In this document: positions 32,659-42,123 of the stretch, piece by piece
Numbering within the stretch: the first letter of the stretch is position 1
How the letters are laid out: every line of letters starts with the position of its first letter
NCBI RefSeq assembly: GCF_000230735.2
Contig: NC_019962.1
Location: 3,286,001 to 3,350,000 of the forward strand
Direction: 5' to 3'
From: Natrinema pellirubrum DSM 15624
GTDB lineage: Archaea > Halobacteriota > Halobacteria > Halobacteriales > Natrialbaceae
DNA: 64,000 nucleotides
Made by a program: the position numbers and the translations under genes
The notes under the pieces: model-generated
What the model saw: the letters and a program-made list of their open reading frames with translations, nothing else
Told to the model about the DNA's origin: nothing
Database searches by the model: none

Positions 32659-33945
32659 ATGGCGGACGCTCGACTCGACGGCCTGTTCGACGACACGCAA
32701 GGAAACGCGGTACTCGCGTGGGCGCTGACGATTGCGCTCGTCGCGTTGGCGATCAATCACGGGTTCGCGGACTCGTACCGCTGGTTCGCGTTTACCGCGT
32801 TCGCGGTCGCCATCGTCCTGCTTCCCGTCGTCGCGTTTCGAGATCCGCTCGTGATGCCGCCGTGGGAGTTGCTGGTGCTGGTCTTGCTCCCCGTCGTCGA
32901 CGCGACGGTCCTCGGCGAATCGCCCCTCACGTCGATCGCCGTCTACGTCGCCGTCGCCGCGGTCGCGCTCGTCGTCACCGTGGAGATCGACCGGTTCACC
33001 GCGGTCCGGATGAACCACGCCTTCGCGGTCGCGCTCGTCGTACTGACGACCCTCGCCGTCGCCGGCGCGTGGAACGTCGCCCAGTGGCTGGCCGACGTAA
33101 CGTTCGGGACGGAGTACATACTGAACGGGCGCTCGCAGGACGCGGCCAACCGCGCACTGATGATCGACTTCGGGTACGCGGCGGTGGCCGGCCTGTTCGC
33201 TGGCGTCCTCTTCGGCCGCTACTTCGGATCCGACGGCGACGAGGGGGTCGAGACGCGACGGACGCCGACGCCGCGGGACACCTCACCCGACGAGGAGCCG
33301 GATCCCGTCCCGACGCTGATCCGCGATCAGCTGGACGTCCCCGATGGGATCGTCGTCCGACTCTCCCGAGGCATGCAGGCGGCGCTCGCGATCCTCCTCG
33401 TATACGGCGTCGTCAGCCGCGATCTGACGACCGTCTCGAACGCCGCCATCGCGCTCGCGATCACGTTCCTCCCCGCGCTTCTCGAGCGCGACGCCAAGTT
33501 GCCCCTCGAGCCGGGGCTGGTGTTCTGGCTCACGGCGGCCGTCTTCCTGCACGTCCTCGGATCGGCCGGCATGTACGCGCTCGTCGGACAGTGGGACAGC
33601 ATGACGCACACGGTCTCGGCGTCGATCGTCGCCGCGGGCGGCTACGCAGTCGTCCGAGCGATCGACCTCCATACCGACGAGATCTACGTCCCGCCTGCGA
33701 TGTTGTTCACGTTCATCCTCGTGTTCGTACTGGCTTTCGGCGTCGTCTGGGAACTCATGGAGTTCGGCATCGACTGGAGCGCCCAGCGGCTCGGCCTCGA
33801 GGCGGTGCTGGCCCAGCACGGGCTCTCGGACACGATCGTCGACCTCGTCTACGATACCGTCGGGGCCGTCGTCGCCGCGGTCTGGGGCTCGTTCTATCTC
33901 ACCGACCTCTCAGAGCGCATCGCCGGCCGACTCGCGGCCTCGTGA
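32659..33945 (+). CDS. Polytopic membrane protein, DUF2238/YjdF-like C-terminal half
   Basis: The 428-aa protein has about ten membrane helices in two blocks: residues 18-195 (about six helices) and 238-420. A soluble acidic loop (GDEGVETRRTPTPRDTSPDEEPD) separates them. The second block shows QWDSMTHTVSASIVA, GVVWELMEFGIDW and SDTIVDLVYDTVGAVVAA. These resemble the polar membrane motifs of the DUF2238/YjdF family. Function is unknown. The N-terminal half may be an added sensor-like membrane domain. Confidence 0.75.
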   Translation: MADARLDGLFDDTQGNAVLAWALTIALVALAINHGFADSYRWFAFTAFAVAIVLLPVVAFRDPLVMPPWELLVLVLLPVVDATVLGESPLTSIAVYVAVAAVALVVTVEIDRFTAVRMNHAFAVALVVLTTLAVAGAWNVAQWLADVTFGTEYILNGRSQDAANRALMIDFGYAAVAGLFAGVLFGRYFGSDGDEGVETRRTPTPRDTSPDEEPDPVPTLIRDQLDVPDGIVVRLSRGMQAALAILLVYGVVSRDLTTVSNAAIALAITFLPALLERDAKLPLEPGLVFWLTAAVFLHVLGSAGMYALVGQWDSMTHTVSASIVAAGGYAVVRAIDLHTDEIYVPPAMLFTFILVFVLAFGVVWELMEFGIDWSAQRLGLEAVLAQHGLSDTIVDLVYDTVGAVVAAVWGSFYLTDLSERIAGRLAAS

Positions 33946-33946
33946 C

Positions 33947-34807
33947 TCACTCGGCCGCGTCGGTCAGTCGCTGCACCTCGTCGTCGGACAGCGACAGCTG
34001 CGAGGCGGCGACGTTCGACTCGAGGTGGTCGGGATCCGAGGTACCCGGAATCGGGAGGATAACCGGCGAGCGCTCGAGGAGCCACGCCAGCGCGATCTGT
34101 CGGCGCGTCGCGTCGTGGGTCTCGGCGATCTCGTCTAAGAGGTCGCCGTGTTCGGCCAGGTCGTCGCCGTTGATCGGGGCCCACGGGATGAAGCCGATGT
34201 CGTTCTCGGCACAGACCTCGAGGGAATCGGCCGCGCCGCGGTCGTTCAGGTTGTACCGGTTCTGGACGGTCGCGACCTCGATCTGTTCCCGGGCCTGATC
34301 GATGAGTTCCGGGGAGACGTTGCTGAGGCCGACCTGATCGACGAGTCCCTCGTCTTTGAGTTCCGCGAAGGCTGCCACGGAGTCCTCGAACGGCGTGTCG
34401 TCGTCTGGCCGGTGGAACTGGTAGAGGTCGATGGTGTCGGTCCGGAGCCGGTCCAGCGACGTCAGCACCTGATTCCGGATGTAGTCGGGGTCGCCGTGGG
34501 CGAGCCAGTCGCCCTCGCGGTTGCGCAACAGGCCGGCCTTGGTCGCGACCAGCACGTCGTCGGGATCGCCGATCGCCTCGCCGATGAGTCGCTCGCTGGT
34601 TGCCGGGCCGTAGGAGTCGGCCGTGTCGATGAGGTCGACGCCGCAGTCGACGGCGTGTTCGACGACCTCACGGGCGGCCGCCTCGTCGTCGGGTGCGCCG
34701 ATAATGTCCTCGCCCGTGATCCGCATCGCCCCGAATCCGAGCCGATGGACCGTCGTCTCGCCGATCTCGAACGTGTCGCTCTCGTTTGTAATCGAGTTAC
34801 TGCTCAC
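33947..34807 (-). CDS. Aldo/keto reductase
   Basis: The 286-aa protein carries the catalytic set Asp/Tyr in DLIDTADSYGPA, Lys in LVATKAG and His in LYQFHRPD. The NADPH-binding C-terminal part ILPIPGTSDPDHLESNV is conserved. It reduces aldehydes or ketones in the cytoplasm; the physiological substrate is unknown. It ends 1 nt from the stop of the convergent membrane protein gene. Confidence 0.9.
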   Translation of the reverse strand: MSSNSITNESDTFEIGETTVHRLGFGAMRITGEDIIGAPDDEAAAREVVEHAVDCGVDLIDTADSYGPATSERLIGEAIGDPDDVLVATKAGLLRNREGDWLAHGDPDYIRNQVLTSLDRLRTDTIDLYQFHRPDDDTPFEDSVAAFAELKDEGLVDQVGLSNVSPELIDQAREQIEVATVQNRYNLNDRGAADSLEVCAENDIGFIPWAPINGDDLAEHGDLLDEIAETHDATRRQIALAWLLERSPVILPIPGTSDPDHLESNVAASQLSLSDDEVQRLTDAAE

Positions 34808-34983
34808 GTCCGTATGTCAGCCTCGGGCCCCTTGAGAAGTCGGCTTCCCGAACGATGTGCCGGTTACGTCAGTTGGGTCCGTTTCGCCGTCCGACTCGAG
34901 AGATACCACCGTTCGTCTCGCCGGACGAGTATCGTATGGTATCATGCCCCAATCGCTAACTGTCGGGCGACCGTAGCGACGAT

Positions 34984-35274
34984 ATGGGTGCCCCCGGGCA
35001 GTTGTATGCCGCCATCATCGGCGTTCTCCTGCTCGTCGCGTTGGGAGTCAGCGTCCCGGTTCTCGTCGGAATCGCACGGGACGGCCTCGAGCGCCACCGC
35101 AAGCGACGGGCCGGTAAACTGGAGCGCGACACCGACGACGAGGAGTTCGACCGCAGGCCTCCCGGAGCATTCGAGGCGGACACGGCGGATCGAACGCGCG
35201 TGACGTGTCGTCGCTGTGGCGCGGAAAACGACGCCGAATTCACGTACTGTCGTCGCTGTACGACGCCGCTTTGA
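34984..35274 (+). CDS. Single-span membrane protein with C-terminal zinc ribbon (DUF7577-like)
   Basis: The 96-aa protein has one N-terminal membrane helix (residues 6-31), a basic stop-transfer segment (RDGLERHRKRRAGK), an acidic linker and a C-terminal zinc ribbon CRRCGAENDAEFTYCRRC (CxxC..CxxC). The ribbon should face the cytoplasm. This layout is common in small haloarchaeal proteins of unknown role. Confidence 0.8.
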   Translation: MGAPGQLYAAIIGVLLLVALGVSVPVLVGIARDGLERHRKRRAGKLERDTDDEEFDRRPPGAFEADTADRTRVTCRRCGAENDAEFTYCRRCTTPL

Positions 35275-35380
35275 CCGCTCCCGAACGGATCGAGGTAACC
35301 GATCGAGGGCCGTTCGTCGTGGGCCGTTCTACAGTTAGTTCCGTGAGCCGTCGTCACTTGAGCGTCGTATCTCTCCGATA

Positions 35381-35410
35381 GTATGGAAAATTCTTATAAC
35401 GTATTGGAAA
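35381..35410. promoter_or_regulatory. TATA box flanked by direct repeats, candidate XRE operator
   Basis: GTATGGAAA (35381-35389) and GTATTGGAAA (35401-35410) begin exactly 20 bp apart and flank the TATA-like TTCTTATAAC (35391-35400). The ATG of the following operon is at 35427. Binding on the same DNA face around the TATA box would repress initiation. Confidence 0.5.
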
Positions 35411-35426
35411 GTGTGCTTTACACGAG

Positions 35427-35816
35427 ATGGCAGAAACGTACTCCCGTAAGCTCTCCGCCGGGATCGGACTCATGGTCGCCGGCGTCATCGCATTGACCGT
35501 CGGTGCCGACGTGGCACCCGATCCGGAGATCAGCACTGCCCTCGCGATCGGCGGCGGCCTCCTCATCACGCTCGTCGGTGTCTGGTCGTTTCGCCTCACC
35601 GAGCGACGAAACGACTACGACGAACGGTATCTCAAGATCGGCCTCCGGGGAACGGCGGTCTCCCTCTGGGTGTTCTTCTGGGCGGTCGCCGTCTGGACGA
35701 CCCTCGAGCGCAGTACCGATCTCACGACGCCGGTACTCGAACCGCTGACGTGGCTCATGATCGTGCCGTTTCTCGTATTGCCGAGTACGATCTGGTACTA
35801 CGGACGGGTCATGTAA
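35427..35816 (+). CDS. Four-helix membrane protein paired with an XRE regulator (DUF2178-like)
   Basis: The 129-aa protein has four membrane helices (about residues 9-28, 36-55, 78-95, 108-125) with a charged loop LTERRNDYDERYLKIGLRG. Such proteins are often encoded directly before a small Cro/CI-type regulator, as here (3 nt gap). The DUF2178 assignment is tentative. It could be the membrane sensor or immunity-like partner of the regulator. Confidence 0.75.
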   Translation: MAETYSRKLSAGIGLMVAGVIALTVGADVAPDPEISTALAIGGGLLITLVGVWSFRLTERRNDYDERYLKIGLRGTAVSLWVFFWAVAVWTTLERSTDLTTPVLEPLTWLMIVPFLVLPSTIWYYGRVM

Positions 35817-35819
35817 ACG

Positions 35820-36023
35820 ATGGAGAACGATCTCACCGTCTGGCGGGCGAAAGCCGATATCACGCAAGCCGAACTCGCCGATCAGGTCGGTGTTTCGCGA
35901 CAGACGATCAACGCGATCGAACGCGGGCGGTACGACCCGAGCCTCGAACTCGCGTTCGAACTAGCACACTATTTCGACTGCCGAATCGAGGACATCTTCG
36001 ACTACGAGTCGGCCGACGACTGA
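35820..36023 (+). CDS. XRE (Cro/CI-type) HTH transcriptional regulator
   Basis: The 67-aa protein is a single HTH: LTVWRAKADITQAELADQVGVSRQTINAIERGRYDPSLELAFELAHYFDCRIEDIFDYE, like YgzD/YozG-type regulators. It starts 3 nt after the membrane-protein stop. It probably autoregulates the operon through the repeats flanking the TATA box at 35391-35400. Confidence 0.9.
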   Translation: MENDLTVWRAKADITQAELADQVGVSRQTINAIERGRYDPSLELAFELAHYFDCRIEDIFDYESADD

Positions 36024-36162
36024 GCGCTGGGGAACCCGATCGAAAGCGTTCAGTACTCGCTTCTACGCCGTCGACCGGCCGCTCACGTGGCGTGTCTTTC
36101 ACGACCGGGACTCGATGGCCGGCCTCACAGAGTCGGCTCTCGGAGAGGGACCGAACGGAAAC

Positions 36163-36240
36163 GCCGTCCCGGATTTGACCGGGAGGTCCGGATTGCTTCA
36201 CTGCAGGGGCTAGCTGTGGAGTTAGCATCCGCTCGGGAAA
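36163..36240 (-). repeat. Distant tRNA-Phe-derived repeat copy
   Basis: On the minus strand TCCCGAGCGGAT is followed about 45 nt later by CCCGG-TCAAAT-CCGGG, a T-arm like that of tRNA-Phe. The same order occurs in the copy at 36725-36812, with interrupted identity (GCTTC, GGGGCTA/GCGGGCTA, ATCCGCTCGGGA). It is thus a diverged member of the same element, 558 bp from the second copy. Confidence 0.6.
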
Positions 36241-36271
36241 ATACAAGACCGAAGCGGCCCATGAGTCGGAT

Positions 36272-36484
36272 ATGGTCGACCAGAACGTCGGTGGCCGTGA
36301 CAGACTCGTCCGCGCACTACTCGCCGTTGTGCTGACGCTCGTCGCAGCAACCACGCTCCGAAACGGCAAGCGCAAGACCGGCCTACTTGCCCTCGTCGGG
36401 GCGCTCGGGCTCGGCTTCAACGCGACGACGTGTTTCTGCGGGCTGAATGAGGCGCTCGGGATCGACACGACGACCGACGAGTAG
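36272..36484 (+). CDS. DUF2892 (YgaP-like) inner-membrane protein
   Basis: The 70-aa protein has NVGGRDRLVRALLAVVLTLVAATTL followed by GLLALVGALGLGFNATTCFCGLNEALGI. Two membrane helices, the N-terminal NVGGxDRxxR and the Cys-containing second half are the DUF2892 signature. Relatives accompany rhodanese-like proteins; none is adjacent here. Function unknown. Confidence 0.88.
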   Translation: MVDQNVGGRDRLVRALLAVVLTLVAATTLRNGKRKTGLLALVGALGLGFNATTCFCGLNEALGIDTTTDE

Positions 36485-36843
36485 CGCCCCTTCTTCGAGC
36501 GAAAGAGAGCGACTACGCCTCGTTCACAAGCCGTTCAGCCTCGAGTTCCGTTCCCGACTCGAGTGATACCGACAGCGAATGCTGGTCGGCGGGACGTATA
36601 ATGAAACGCCCGCCAGCGAAGGGTGCGTTCATGAGCCGGTTCAAATCGCTCCGGAATCACGGGGACAACACTGTCGAAATCCACCGCTGTACGGTCAATC
36701 TGCAACGAACCGCAAAAGGATGCTGCCTCCCGGATTTGAACCGAAGGAAGACATTCCTGCTCGCTTCGCTGCGCGGGCTATGACTTCCAGGGTTCAGAAT
36801 CCGCTCGGGAGCGTTTTTACTGCTCACTTCGTTCGCAGGAAAA
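36485..36843. other. Intergenic region with tRNA-Phe-derived repeat
   Basis: No gene is supported; small frames here only translate the tRNA-like repeats. On the minus strand the segment downstream of tRNA-Phe contains a CTGC/GCAG hairpin with loop GAACGAAGTGA (36820-36838), a TTCTGAACCC T-loop-like motif near 36793, and a partial copy of the tRNA-Phe 3' end (36725-36743). Confidence 0.7.
36725..36743 (-). repeat. Partial copy of the tRNA-Phe 3' end
   Basis: 19 bp (GCCTCCCGGATTTGAACCG on the plus strand) match 36848-36866 exactly, 123 bp from the genuine tRNA. On the minus strand the T-arm TTCGG-TTCAAAT-CCGGG can still pair through two G-U pairs. Confidence 0.9.
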
Positions 36844-36917
36844 TGCCGCCTCCCGGATTTGAACCGGGGACAGCTCGATCTTCAGTCGAGTGCTCTCCCA
36901 GTCTGAGCTAAGGCGGC
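36844..36917 (-). tRNA. tRNA-Phe (GAA)
   Basis: On the minus strand the 74-nt gene has acceptor GCCGCCT/AGGCGGC, anticodon stem CTCGA/TCGAG with loop CTGAAGA (anticodon GAA), T-arm CCCGG-TTCAAAT-CCGGG and discriminator A73. No CCA is encoded. Confidence 0.95.
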
Positions 36918-37137
36918 GCATCTCTTTCTCCGTCCATCGTATAAAAAAGGATTTCGAATCGCGATCGTCGTTCCGATCGGCTTACAGATGGCCGACCGGC
37001 GACCGGACCGCTCGAGTACGGTTGTGATTCGTGAGTAATGGAGGCGATACACGCGACTCTACGTGCCATTACCGGCGTCTGTTGGAATTTCGGATATTCA
37101 AGACACCCTTTTGCGCCCCGGGAGGTAATACCGTGTT

Positions 37138-37584
37138 ATGGAAGCCCTTACCTCGAGTCAGGAGGCCCACGAACTCGACGCCGACACGATTCTCGAGCTG
37201 TTAGCGAACCGCCGGCGTCGCTACCTCCTCTATGCCCTTCGCGGGCGGGAGGACCCGATCGAACTCTCGACGCTGGCCGAGACGGTTGCGGGCTGGGAAC
37301 ACGACGTCCCACCGGACGAGGTCGCCAAAAACGAGTACAAGAGCGTCTACGTGTCGTCGGTCCAGTGTCACGTCCCGAAACTGGACGACGCCGGCGTCGT
37401 CGACCACGACGAGGACAACCACACCGTCGTCCTCGCGGACAACTTCGACCAACTCGAGCCGTACCTCCGGATCGTCGTCAAGGACGAACCGGAGAACTCG
37501 ACGCTGCATGCCGCCCTCCAGACCGAGTCGGGTGAGGGCCTGCTCGGCCAGATCCGCGAGAACGTCGCCCGACTCAAACAGTAA
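37138..37584 (+). CDS. Winged-helix protein of the DUF7344 type
   Basis: The 148-aa protein has DTILELLANRRRRYLLYALRGREDPIELSTLAETVAGWE, then KSVYVSSVQCHVPKLDDAGVVDHDEDNHTVVLADNFDQLEPYL. This is the haloarchaeal DUF7344 winged helix, in which VSSVQCHVPKLDDAGVV is the recognition region. GGAGGT at 37121-37126 lies 11 nt before the ATG, a Shine-Dalgarno site complementary to the 16S 3' end. Targets are unknown. Confidence 0.85.
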   Translation: MEALTSSQEAHELDADTILELLANRRRRYLLYALRGREDPIELSTLAETVAGWEHDVPPDEVAKNEYKSVYVSSVQCHVPKLDDAGVVDHDEDNHTVVLADNFDQLEPYLRIVVKDEPENSTLHAALQTESGEGLLGQIRENVARLKQ

Positions 37585-37694
37585 CGCCAGCACTGCGGCC
37601 GGCGTTGGTCAGTCAGACGTCTCGACTCGAGGTCGTTTCTCCGCGTTTGCCGGACCACTCGGACCGGCGGGTTTGAACACGGTGAAGACTCGGC

Positions 37695-37715
37695 TGGGCT
37701 CGGGCGGGTTCGAAC
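37695..37715 (-). repeat. Partial copy of the tRNA-Val 3' end
   Basis: 21 bp are identical to 37815-37835, 120 bp from the genuine tRNA. A third, weaker copy (GGCGGGTTTGAACACGG, near 37667) lies a further 34 bp away. Between copies 1 and 2 is a CCTGCTGC/GCAGCAGG hairpin (37782-37811) starting 4 nt after the tRNA end. Confidence 0.9.
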
Positions 37716-37814
37716 AACGCGAAGACTCGCTCACTGGGTTCGCGTCGCCTACTCTCGTTCGAACCGCACTCGGTCCACATACCTGCTGCTCGCGAAGTTG
37801 CTCGCAGCAGGAAG

Positions 37815-37888
37815 TGGGCTCGGGCGGGTTCGAACCACCGACCTCGGCCTTGTAAAGGCCGCGTCATGACCAGCTAGACCACGAGCCC
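37815..37888 (-). tRNA. tRNA-Val (TAC)
   Basis: The 74-nt minus-strand gene has acceptor GGGCTCG/CGAGCCC, anticodon stem CGGCC/GGCCG with loop TTTACAA (anticodon TAC), T-arm GGTGG-TTCGAAC-CCGCC and discriminator A73. No CCA is encoded. Confidence 0.95.
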
Positions 37889-37950
37889 GCACCCGAGACG
37901 AGTGGGTCCGTCCGAATAACCTTTACTCTCTGGCTCCACAGGAATCGTGC

Positions 37951-38580
37951 ATGGCGCTCGAGTCCGTCTGGAAGGGGCTGCTGGTGATCGCCGCCGTCTT
38001 GCTCGTCGGCGTCGTCCTCGTGCAAGCCGGTTTGGTCTCGGTTCCATGGGGACCGGACGAGGGGCAAGTACAGGTCCACAACGAGTCCGACGGCGGGAAC
38101 GAAACCGAACTCAAGGCCGTGGTCGACGTCGAGATTGCTGACGACACACGAGAACGTCGCACCGGACTAAGCAATCACGACTCGCTCGAGCGGGGCAACG
38201 GCATGCTGTTCGTCCACAATGGGGAACGAGACCTGACCTACGTCATGCGCGAGATGGACTTCGACATCGACATCATCTTCATCGACGCCGACGGCGAGAT
38301 AACTCAGATACACCACGCCCGCGCACCCGAACCCGGCGAGGACGGCGAGGAACTCCAGTACTCGGGCCGCGGGAAGTGGGTCCTCGAGGTCCCCCGCGGC
38401 TACGCGAACGAAACCGGAATCGAGGTCGGCGACCAGGTCGAGATCGACCTCGAGTCGAACCGGACGTCGATCTTCGACACCGTTCCCGCCGATTCGCTCG
38501 AGCGTCAGGCGGCAGTAGCCGACCCCGATTCGGTCCCAGCGGCGGCCGTCGGCGTCCGACATGTTTCGGTTCGTAGGTAA
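37951..38580 (+). CDS. DUF192 family membrane-anchored protein
   Basis: The 209-aa protein has an N-terminal membrane helix (residues 7-30), so the domain faces outside. The DUF192 core follows: VDVEIADDTRERRTGLSNHDSLERGNGMLFVHNGERDLTYVMREMDFDIDIIFIDADGEITQIHHARAP and WVLEVPRGYANETGIEVGDQVEI. Molecular function is unknown. The gene ends 33 bp before the ABC exporter and may share its transcript. Confidence 0.88.
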   Translation: MALESVWKGLLVIAAVLLVGVVLVQAGLVSVPWGPDEGQVQVHNESDGGNETELKAVVDVEIADDTRERRTGLSNHDSLERGNGMLFVHNGERDLTYVMREMDFDIDIIFIDADGEITQIHHARAPEPGEDGEELQYSGRGKWVLEVPRGYANETGIEVGDQVEIDLESNRTSIFDTVPADSLERQAAVADPDSVPAAAVGVRHVSVRR

Positions 38581-38613
38581 CCCTTATTGCCGGCGATCCC
38601 GGAGCCGTGTGCA

Positions 38614-40548
<1,935 letters not shown>

Positions 40549-40563
40549 GGGGTCCCGCCTGAA

Positions 40564-40908
40564 TTAAAAGGATTCCTGTCCGTCCTGATCGTCCTGGTCC
40601 GGCCCGCCCTCGTCCTGTCTGTCCTCGCCCGCGGCGGGCGGGGTCCGGTCGCTGTAGTTCTTCCGCCCGATGGCCTCGTCGCTGACCATGTTCATGATCG
40701 CGCCCTCGACTTCCTCGTAGTCGCGGTACTCGTCCTCGCCGAGCGGTCCGATGAGGTCCGCGAGCGTCGTCGTGTTGCCGCTCATCTCGATCGTCTCGTC
40801 GCCGTGTTTCTCGAGGAGTTCGTCGTGGCCGATCGGGTACGACTCGCTCTCGAGGGTCTCCTGCAAGCCGCCGAGTTCGACGCCGCGTTCGCGGCTATCG
40901 TCGGGCAT
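40564..40908 (-). CDS. DUF5789 family protein
   Basis: The 114-aa acidic protein has GVELGGLQETLESESYPIGHDELLEKHGDETIEMSGNTTTLADLIGPLGEDEYRDYEEVEGAIMNMVSDEAIGRKNYSDR, the haloarchaeal DUF5789 signature. The tail is rich in Asp, Gln and Gly. Function unknown. It is convergent with the ABC exporter (15-bp gap). Confidence 0.88.
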   Translation of the reverse strand: MPDDSRERGVELGGLQETLESESYPIGHDELLEKHGDETIEMSGNTTTLADLIGPLGEDEYRDYEEVEGAIMNMVSDEAIGRKNYSDRTPPAAGEDRQDEGGPDQDDQDGQESF

Positions 40909-41050
40909 GGGTCGTGAAAGGAGTCGGCGACGCAAACGGGTTGGGCCTGCGTTCGCCGTGAGACGGTGTACTGTCAGTCAGTACCGGTCCCCGCGACCGT
41001 CCTGCGGGGACACCGGGAAACAGTGACAATAATCCGTATGAGACGGTGGG

Positions 41051-41986
41051 TCAGTCCGACGCCGGCTCGCCCCTGTTCGAGCGCGAAAGCACGGCCGTCG
41101 GGACTCCCGCCAGGAGACCGAGCAGCGTCGCCGACGCGACCAGTCGCGCCCGGCCGTCGAAGAGGGAGACACCGACGGTAGTCAGTGCCCCGATCGCGAG
41201 CAACAGGACCCCCGTGTGATACCGTCCGGCCGTGGGCATCGGAAGCGCCTGACCGCCGAGCCACCCTGCGAGCGCGCCGGCCACGAGCGCGACGTACCCG
41301 ACGGCGCTGTCCGCTCCCCCACTCGTGAGCCCCGCCACGCCGGCCAGCGTCAGTGCGAGCCCCGATGCGGTGATCGTTCGATCGAACGGCGACCGCTCGA
41401 GGAGCCGCCACGCGACGGCGAGATACGCACCGCCGACGACCACCCCAGCGACGACATCGAGCGGGTAGTGAACGCCGAGGACGAGCCGAGTGGCCGAGAC
41501 GGCGGCCACGAGCGAGGTGGCGACCGCAAGCCGGAGCCGACGGGTTCCGGCCTCGAGGATCAGCGCGAACAGGCCGTAAGTGACGGTCGCGCCGACCGCG
41601 TGGCCGCTGGGAAAGCCGTAGCCCCCGGCGCTGGCGACCGAGCGGTACAGGGGCTCGAGCGACGAGGGGAGCCACGCGGGAACGACCGTCCCGAGGTCGG
41701 GACGCGGCAACGCGAAGAAATGTTTTAGCGCCGTCATCACTGCCAGCCCACCGACGATGACCGCAAGGAACCAGGGACCGTCGGAACGGCCGACTCCGGG
41801 CCGGTGTCCGGGGCGACCGCGCCGCCGCCACGCGGTCGCCCACGACGCGCCGAGTCCGAGCGCGAGGAGCCACCAGCCGTCGCCGAGCTGGGTCACGACC
41901 GCGGCGAGGACCACCCCCCAGTCGGGGACGAGGTCGCGGATACCGTCGAGAAGGCGGGCTCCGCGGAACACACGAGCGGCTTTCAC
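41051..41986 (-). CDS. PAP2-superfamily membrane phosphatase
   Basis: The 311-aa protein has about seven to nine membrane helices. All three acid phosphatase motifs are present: KHFFALPRP (K-x6-R-P), GFPSGHA (P-S-G-H) and SATRLVLGVHYPLD (S-R-x5-H-x3-D). It likely dephosphorylates a lipid such as phosphatidate, a dolichyl pyrophosphate or a polyprenyl diphosphate. The extra C-terminal helices are usual in haloarchaeal members. Confidence 0.9.
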   Translation of the reverse strand: MKAARVFRGARLLDGIRDLVPDWGVVLAAVVTQLGDGWWLLALGLGASWATAWRRRGRPGHRPGVGRSDGPWFLAVIVGGLAVMTALKHFFALPRPDLGTVVPAWLPSSLEPLYRSVASAGGYGFPSGHAVGATVTYGLFALILEAGTRRLRLAVATSLVAAVSATRLVLGVHYPLDVVAGVVVGGAYLAVAWRLLERSPFDRTITASGLALTLAGVAGLTSGGADSAVGYVALVAGALAGWLGGQALPMPTAGRYHTGVLLLAIGALTTVGVSLFDGRARLVASATLLGLLAGVPTAVLSRSNRGEPASD

Positions 41987-42123
41987 GGCACTGCCGATAA
42001 CGCTCGGCCGGGAACTTGCAGGCCGGTCTTTTTCGCCTCGAGCGCCGGCGTCACGCGCCCGGCAGCGATGACTGCCTGCTCACCATCGCGGGTTTCATGT
42101 CCCCGCGGTCGGCATACTCCGCT

